Source: Taxillus chinensis (lineage: Eukaryota; Streptophyta; Magnoliopsida; Santalales; Loranthaceae). Taken from it: DNA of 64,000 nt. The notes under the pieces were generated by a model. That model worked only from the letters and a program-made list of their open reading frames with translations. It was not told the DNA's origin and did no database searches. Both the position numbers and the translations under genes were made by a program. Location: NCBI GenBank assembly GCA_023512835.1, contig CM042090.1:11625343-11689342 (forward strand), given 5' to 3'. Of the stretch, positions 58,499 through 64,000 are shown one piece after another (position 1 is the stretch's first letter; the number at the start of each line of letters is the position of its first letter).

Positions 58499-59817
58499 TG
58501 ATATGTATTTCCAAATAAATATTAATTATCACTTTTTTAGGTTTGCCTAGTTATTGCTTTTATACTGGCGACCAGGATGCTATTCAATATATGTGTAGGG
58601 AAGCATGAAGAGCAGTGATAGAGCTTGAGAATTATGGGCTACCATTTTCTCGCACTGAAGATGGTAAAATTTATCACGTGCATTTGGTGGTCAAAGCCTT
58701 GACTCTGGGAAAGATATGTAAAATAAAATTTTAAGATGGTTTTGTGAGATGGAAAAATAAAAGTTCTGAAAATATGAACAGGGTTGCATGGGAAGCTGCT
58801 GATTATAGCTTGTTGTACACTTGCTGTTTTTGTAGGTGGACAGGCCTATCGTTGTGCCTGTGCTGCTGATAGAACAGGACATGCTCTCCTACATACTCTC
58901 TATGGCCAGGCTATGAAGCACAATACGCAGTTCTTCGTGGATTATTTTGCTTTGGATCTTATGATGGATAGCAGTGGTACTTGAAGCTCTATACTGTTGG
59001 GAAAAAACACTAAGATGATAAACAGTCATAATTTCTGTGATTACTGGATTTGGCATCCTTACAAAACCTGAAGCATAGCAAGTAAAAAACTTCTAGTGGT
59101 TGTGCAAGAGGAAAGGGGTGTCATAACCTAGGTATCTGAATGTAGAAGGAATTTGTATTGGTGAAGCTCCTCTTTTCCTTTGGAAGTTGTGTGATTTTCA
59201 AGGAAGTATTTAACATGTTCTCAGCAATGAGCTTTCAGACACCATTCTCGATCTAACATGTGATTCAGTTTTTGATTAAATATCTTTTTATATGAAATTA
59301 TCTTCTCACCCTAACTACAATGTTTTAAATTTTCTAAAACTCCAATTTTCAATGCAATATGATACATAGTGTGTTCCATTTTAACTCCCACCTCTTGGTG
59401 ATTTTAGTTAGGTTGGACACTTTTGCTTCCCTGGCATGGAATTTATGTTTGATTAAGTATTAAGATAAATAAGAACCTTATTGTTGGATATTAATATATG
59501 TTAGTATGTGGGCTTGACCCATTGTTCCTAGGTTAAGCCTACCTTGAAGTTTGAGGCAAATAATGATGGCTGTATATATTTATGCATGTACGTATGTCTC
59601 TCTCTCTATATAAATAAAGGAATAATGGATATGCTGCCTGGTATAATGCTGCTGCTAGAATGGCTAACACTAGTCATGCACGTTTGTGTTGCTAGACAGT
59701 GTATTCATATTGCCCATACATATGTGTGTGTAATCTTTAATATCAATAATAATATCTTGTTTTTTAATATTTTACCACATGTTATTAGGGCCTAGGGTTA
59801 GAGTTTAGGGTTTTGAT
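58499..59817 (+). pseudogene. SDH1 exon 4 to intron 5 fragment, broken copy
   Basis: Matches 30523-32090 apart from the hAT MITE at 31822-32062 and small gaps. Exon 4 has lost its acceptor (atacag has become atactg), carries a stop (gcatga) and a 1-bp deletion in tttatcacgtg. Exon 5 remains open and almost identical ([14 protein letters not shown] against [14 protein letters not shown]). It cannot make a working protein. Confidence 0.94.
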
Positions 59818-60380
59818 AAACAGTCATAATTTCTGTGATTACTGGATTTGACATCCTTACAATACCTGAAGCATAGCAAGTAAAAAATTTCTAGTGGTTG
59901 TGCAAGAGGAAAGGGGTGTCATAACCTAGGTATCTGAATGTAGAAGGAGTTTGTATTGGTGAATCTCCTCTTGGTGATTTTAGTTAGGTTGGACACTTTT
60001 GCTTGCCTGGCATGGAATTTATGTTTAAGTATTAAGATAAGTAAGAACCTTATTGTTGGATATTATTATATTTTAGTATGTGGGCTTGCCCCATTGTTCC
60101 TAGGTTAAGCCTACCTTGAAGTGTGAGGCAAATGATAGCTATATATATGTATGCATGTGTGTATGTCTCTCTCTCTCTCTCCATATAAATGAAGGAATAG
60201 TGGATATGCTGCCTGGTATAATGCTGCTGCTAGATTTGCTAACACTAGTCATGCACGTTTGTGTTGCTAGACAGTGTATGCATATTGCCCATACATATGT
60301 GTGTAATCTTTAATATCAATAACAATATCTTGTTTTTTAATATTTTATCACATGTTATTAGGGCCTAGGATTAGAGTTTA
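59818..60380 (+). repeat. Second, internally deleted copy of SDH1 intron 5 sequence
   Basis: From the gataaacagtcataatttctg landmark it repeats 59005 onward, skips about 230 bp after tggtgaatctcctc, and runs to gggcctaggattagagttta. It therefore lies in tandem with the copy before it. It is most easily explained as a duplication of that copy. Confidence 0.88.
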
Positions 60381-60976
60381 TAGCATGTTTGGTACGCGGA
60401 AAAGAAAGAAAAAAGAATTGAACTTCATTCCTTTCCCTCGTTTGGTATGGAAAAGAGAAAGGAATGGCTGATTAGTAAGGGAATCAGATATCCCTATATG
60501 GGGTGATCTTGATTACTCCCACCTACCAGGTTTACAAGCATTACCCTATGTAATGAATCAAGTTGACAATCTTGCCCTCCATCATCAATGCCTCTCTCTT
60601 TTTCTTTCTCCCTCTCTCTTCCACTCCGTCGCCTGCCTCCCTCCTCATTGTCCGCCTCTCCGCTCCCTCTCCCCGTCGCCGCTGCAACCTCCCTCCCACG
60701 CGATCTGCTGCCGCCTAGCCCCTCGCCATTGCTGCTGCACCAGGACGCTGCTGCCACCCAGCCGGCCCAATGCAACGCAGGAAAAGTAAATTTTTTTAAT
60801 AAAAAAATTTATTTAATAAAAGATATTTCAGTAATTGTATGATTATACTATCTTACTTGTTTTTGCATACTAAACACAGTAAAAGTAATACAAAAATCTA
60901 TTCCTTACCCATCACAATTTCATTCCTTTAATGATTTAATTTTCTCTAATTTCATTACCGCGTACCAAACAAACTC
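60381..60976. mobile_element. PIF/Harbinger-type MITE with empty sites elsewhere in the window
   Basis: Terminal inverted repeats tagcatgtttggtacgcgg and its near-complement ccgcgtaccaaacaaactc, flanked by TTA on both sides (60378-60380 and 60977-60979). The SDH1 intron 5 original (about 32080) and the first copy (about 59808) have uninterrupted gagtttaggg there. The middle holds a CT/GC-rich stretch (60580-60780) that gives spurious open frames on both strands. Confidence 0.88.
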
Positions 60977-62160
60977 TTAGGGTTTTGAGTTTTCCTTCTG
61001 CTTCTTGGTTAAGGTTTTTCTTTTATTTTTTATAATGTATGTTTTGCCGCTTGGCGCTATGGCAAGTGTGTCTTTGTTCTTGAATGGTAGGTCTTGGTTT
61101 TGAGACTTGGTAGCAGCTTTTCAAAAGTATTTTTGAGGGTAAAGCTTGTAGGCATATTACCTCTCTTAGGCCCACAAATAGGGGAGCCTTGTGCACTGCA
61201 TATGACCGTTCTTTGGAACATCTGAAAAAATGTTTGTTGTGAGACTTTTACAACAACCTTATCTTGATACTTGACTCAACAACATCAGCACTCCTGCAAC
61301 CAGTGCTGCGACATTGCAAGTCTGCCACACCATGACGAACAGAGTCAGCAAAACTCAAGTTCAAACTTTTGGAATCAGCAGATGGGAGGAGTTAGTCAAA
61401 CTCAACTCTGAAGAATGTACAACAAGTTGTCATTAGATCAGGCACTTCGAAGTTTGACTATTGAACTCTGAAAAATGACTTAGTAGTTTGGATTCTCTAA
61501 AGGTTTACTGCCCAACTCCAAAGAACGAGAAGTCCCATTAGAAGTTTAGCTCATGTGAAATGTACTGTTTCACTTAAAGAAATCAGAAAGAGAGAGATGA
61601 TCAATAGTGCAATTCTGACATATCAAGATACTATTCATTCTTAGTGTAGACGATAAGATCAATAGTTGAAATTAAAGGGAGATGATATGTTGATTAATTT
61701 AATGTTAAGTTGCGGAAAAAGGAAGTCACTAACAATCGTTGTGCATGGCTTGAGGTCTAGAAAATGAATAATGAGTAGTATGTTGAAAGTGGTTAGTTAG
61801 GGCATCATGAAATGCCCTATTTAAAGAAAGAAATGTTGAGTTCAATGGTGCTCTTTTGTTTAAACTAGCGATAAAAGTATACAATTGGAGAGAGTGAACT
61901 GGGGTTCGCACAAGGGCAAGAGTGTGCAATGAGAGTAAACAAAAAACAAGCGAGCCATAAAAAAGAGGAAAAAAATAGACACAATACAAACCTAAAAACC
62001 CGAGAGAAGAGATATCTAAGTTTCTTTTAATCAATAAAGCACTTGATCTTAAATCATTCACTTGGACAATCATGTAGTGATCTTGTAAAATTGCCAAGTT
62101 TGAGAAGTTGAGAGTATAAAAAGGGAACATTAGTGAAGTGTTGTCCCTTCCAACCTTGTC
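60977..62160 (+). repeat. Copy of SDH1 intron 5 repeat sequence with a large gap
   Basis: 60977-61320 matches 32076-32420. 61333-62160 matches about 33620-34480, so about 1.2 kb of the original is missing between. Open frames here (such as the minus-strand frame 61729-62199) are repeat artefacts. Confidence 0.88.
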
Positions 62161-62215
62161 ATGTGCACTGAATACGTGCATGATTATACATGAAGCCAAC
62201 GATATTTCAAGCGTG

Positions 62216-62575
62216 AGGTGACTAAAAATGCTTTGTCAGCCACCTCGTCCGAATAGCTGCATATGCTTGCTTCCTCTTTCCCCTTGCTCCAATCGTAGGC
62301 TCGACCTCTTAATTGATTCTTTCACTTCAACCTTGTTCCTTTCTTTTTCCTTCATAATACATACTTGACTTCCTAGCATTTTTTTTAAAAAATCTTTCAA
62401 GCACCAATTATGAGGATGTTTTTGGTTATTTGACTTATTTCCATTTTAGTGTTAGTTTGTTAGCGTACAACAAACTAAACATTGATTGAATGTTGAAAAA
62501 CAGAGGATGCATAACCTGGGCATTCGTATCTCATGAGAGACACTAATCTGATACTACAATGAAAGTCCTTTGTTT
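62216..62575. repeat. Duplicated block, right copy (partner 42790-43115)
   Basis: Same landmarks as the left copy in the same order. It ends at aatgaaagtc, after which the two loci differ. Confidence 0.85.
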
Positions 62576-63319
62576 TCATTCAGTAGCAGATGAGTCATGT
62601 CTGTTATCTAGAATTCGGAACCTATTGTTATCTAGAATGATGAGCTATCTGTTGAGATATTTCATCTTTATATACCATACAATTGAATAAAACGGGAATT
62701 ACTATATCAAAATCTATATACTGGTTTAATTGATGCCTAATCCGTATTGAATGATTAAGTATCAATAGAAAATAACAAGAATGCCCTATACACATCTGGA
62801 TTAAGAAAATATGCTGACGGTATAGGAAGTAATATTATTTGTTTCATTTGAATTTTTGCGATATGTTAGGGGATAGCTAAAGCAAGTTGTAGGTTTGTCA
62901 TTAGCTATGACTGAATCGCAAGATATAAATTGTAGGGAAATGCAATTCCTTACTTGAATAGTTGAATGTTAACCAAAAACAGGAATAGTGATTCTCTAGA
63001 AATAAAATTACTATTCCTCTACATCAAAGCGTTTTGGTGGGTTTACATTTTATCATGTTTGAGTGTATAAACCAAAAAAAAAAAAGTGGTGGAATTGCAA
63101 GAAACATGTTTTATCATTCATTGCAAATGGACCATTACACGTTAATTATCTCTCCCTTTTTATGAAATCAGGTTTCATCAATAGCAAGATTCAATGTGTT
63201 TCTTTCCGTCAATTTTAGTCATAATACTTTTCAGGTTTTAAGTTATAGACTATTCAATTTTGAATATTGATTCTTAGTTCGGATGCATGATTTCTGATAT
63301 CTATGTTTTTTAACAACAG
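62576..63319. other. AT-rich DNA, probably intron of the aminopeptidase gene
   Basis: No exon recognised. Because the next exon opens with an acceptor (ttaacaacag) and in-frame codons before its first Met, at least one upstream exon should exist; this stretch is likely the intron before it. Confidence 0.45.
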
Positions 63320-63403
63320 GAGGTAAGCGAGCGTCCATGCAGTTATCAAGATCTTTTTCTGGAATTACAAACTTGTTCTTCAATAGAAAGTATGCTATGG
63401 AAG

Positions 63404-63449
<46 letters not shown>

Positions 63450-63818
63450 TTTCGTTCATATGCATAGTTTGTTATTCAATGGTAGGATGGAGCTTCATTA
63501 CTGGACTTACTTTGACTCTAATGTGTAGTCGTGTACATCTGTCAGATATATAATGTTTGTATGGACTGATGTTCTATTCAAATTGGCAGACATCTGGATG
63601 AAGAGAAACACAGGAGGCACAAGCCTCTAAGACCTGGAAAAGTGTCTCCTTGTCAGCCCGTCCCTAGTTATATTCAAAGGCCTCCTTATGTCAACTCTCG
63701 GCAAGTACCTGAAGTTTCTGGAAACCCAGAAGTCCATGATGAAAATGGGATAGACTGCATGCGAGCTTCTGGGCAGCTTGCTGCACAAGTTCTTGAGTAT
63801 GCAGGGACTTTAGTCAAG
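63320..63818 (+). CDS. Organellar-type methionine aminopeptidase 1, partial (early exons)
   Basis: Two exons are visible, 63320-63389 and 63590-63818, each with good splice signals and one continuous frame; the gene runs off the right edge. They read ..KRASMQLSRSFSGITNLFF.. then the family landmarks RPGKVSPCQPVP, IQRPPYVNS, IDCMRASGQLAAQVLEYAG and TLVK, the start of the plant MAP1B/C/D domain, which removes N-terminal Met from chloroplast and mitochondrial proteins. The metal-binding residues lie further on, outside the window. Codons upstream of the Met at 63337 are open and conserved in style, so an earlier exon with the transit peptide is expected but was not found. A (CT)n(CA)n microsatellite starts 14 bp after the first visible donor. 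Confidence 0.88.
63404..63448. repeat. Compound (CT)n(CA)n microsatellite
   Basis: About 12 CT units then about 11 CA units, in the intron between the two visible aminopeptidase exons, very near the donor. Confidence 0.97.
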
Positions 63819-64000
63819 GTAAGATTACAATTTAATTCCTCTTTTCAATATTTTATAGAATTTTAAAACTTTTGCATATTGGTGCCCTCCCATAACCAAC
63901 CATTTTTTTTAAAAGATTATTAAATTATTCCTAGACCACCTAATTTTCCAAGCTTTTGGGCAAAATGAACTGAATTTTGTTGCTTGACATGTTTTGATTT

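Noticed and set aside
58784..58984. 66-codon frame nearly identical to an SDH1 exon
   Set aside because: It is the one still-open exon in a broken SDH1 copy; the neighbouring exon has a stop, a deletion and a lost acceptor, so it is not a gene.
60494..60842. Overlapping frames on both strands in a CT-rich stretch
   Set aside because: They fall inside a MITE with defined ends and empty paralogous sites; the low-complexity composition explains the open frames.
1..64000. tRNA or rRNA genes
   Set aside because: No cloverleaf with A/B boxes or rRNA-like segment was recognised by eye; a tRNAscan run would be decisive.

Overview
The window is nuclear DNA of a flowering plant, most likely a dicot. 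It has spliced genes with GT-AG introns, a plant-type succinate dehydrogenase flavoprotein, plant-only membrane-protein and methylesterase families, AT-rich intergenic DNA, many microsatellites, and dense copia, gypsy, L1-type LINE, hAT and MITE remains. The species cannot be fixed from the sequence alone.

Layout. 1-8170: nested, decayed retroelements (two antisense Ty1/copia pol copies, a small TRIM-like element inside the second, a sense copia tail, a LINE 3' end). 8172-14959 (minus): nine coding exons forming the N-terminal 1,528 codons of a VPS13/chorein-like lipid-transfer protein whose C-terminal part is not visible. 16971-18189 (minus): a complete three-exon methylesterase-type alpha/beta hydrolase. 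18190-28402: intergenic repeats and a gypsy remnant. 28403-40285 (plus): a complete 16-exon SDH1 gene (634 aa) for mitochondrial complex II, with a 6.3-kb intron 5 full of repeats. 43200-45230: an endogenous geminivirus-like element with a frame-broken Rep and a well-kept replication-origin hairpin. 47305-50265 (plus): a complete nine-exon membrane protein of the At3g27390 family. 50770-62580: a repeat field holding another copia fragment, an hAT transposase pseudogene split by a LINE, and broken copies of parts of the SDH1 locus. 63320 to the right edge: early exons of an organellar-type methionine aminopeptidase.

The host genes show no functional link; each is a separate plant gene. What ties the window together is its history. 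Parts of the SDH1 locus (about 29.0-34.5 kb and 42.8-43.1 kb) recur in the same order at 52.9-62.6 kb. Two MITEs can be placed after that duplication because the paralogous copies keep the empty sites. The geminivirus-like insert starts just past one duplicated block and is followed by a patchwork that includes a piece of exon 4 of the VPS13-like gene.

Exon borders were read by eye from splice signals and frame continuity; all complete genes close in frame from start to stop. Family names rest on recognised motifs, not on a database search.
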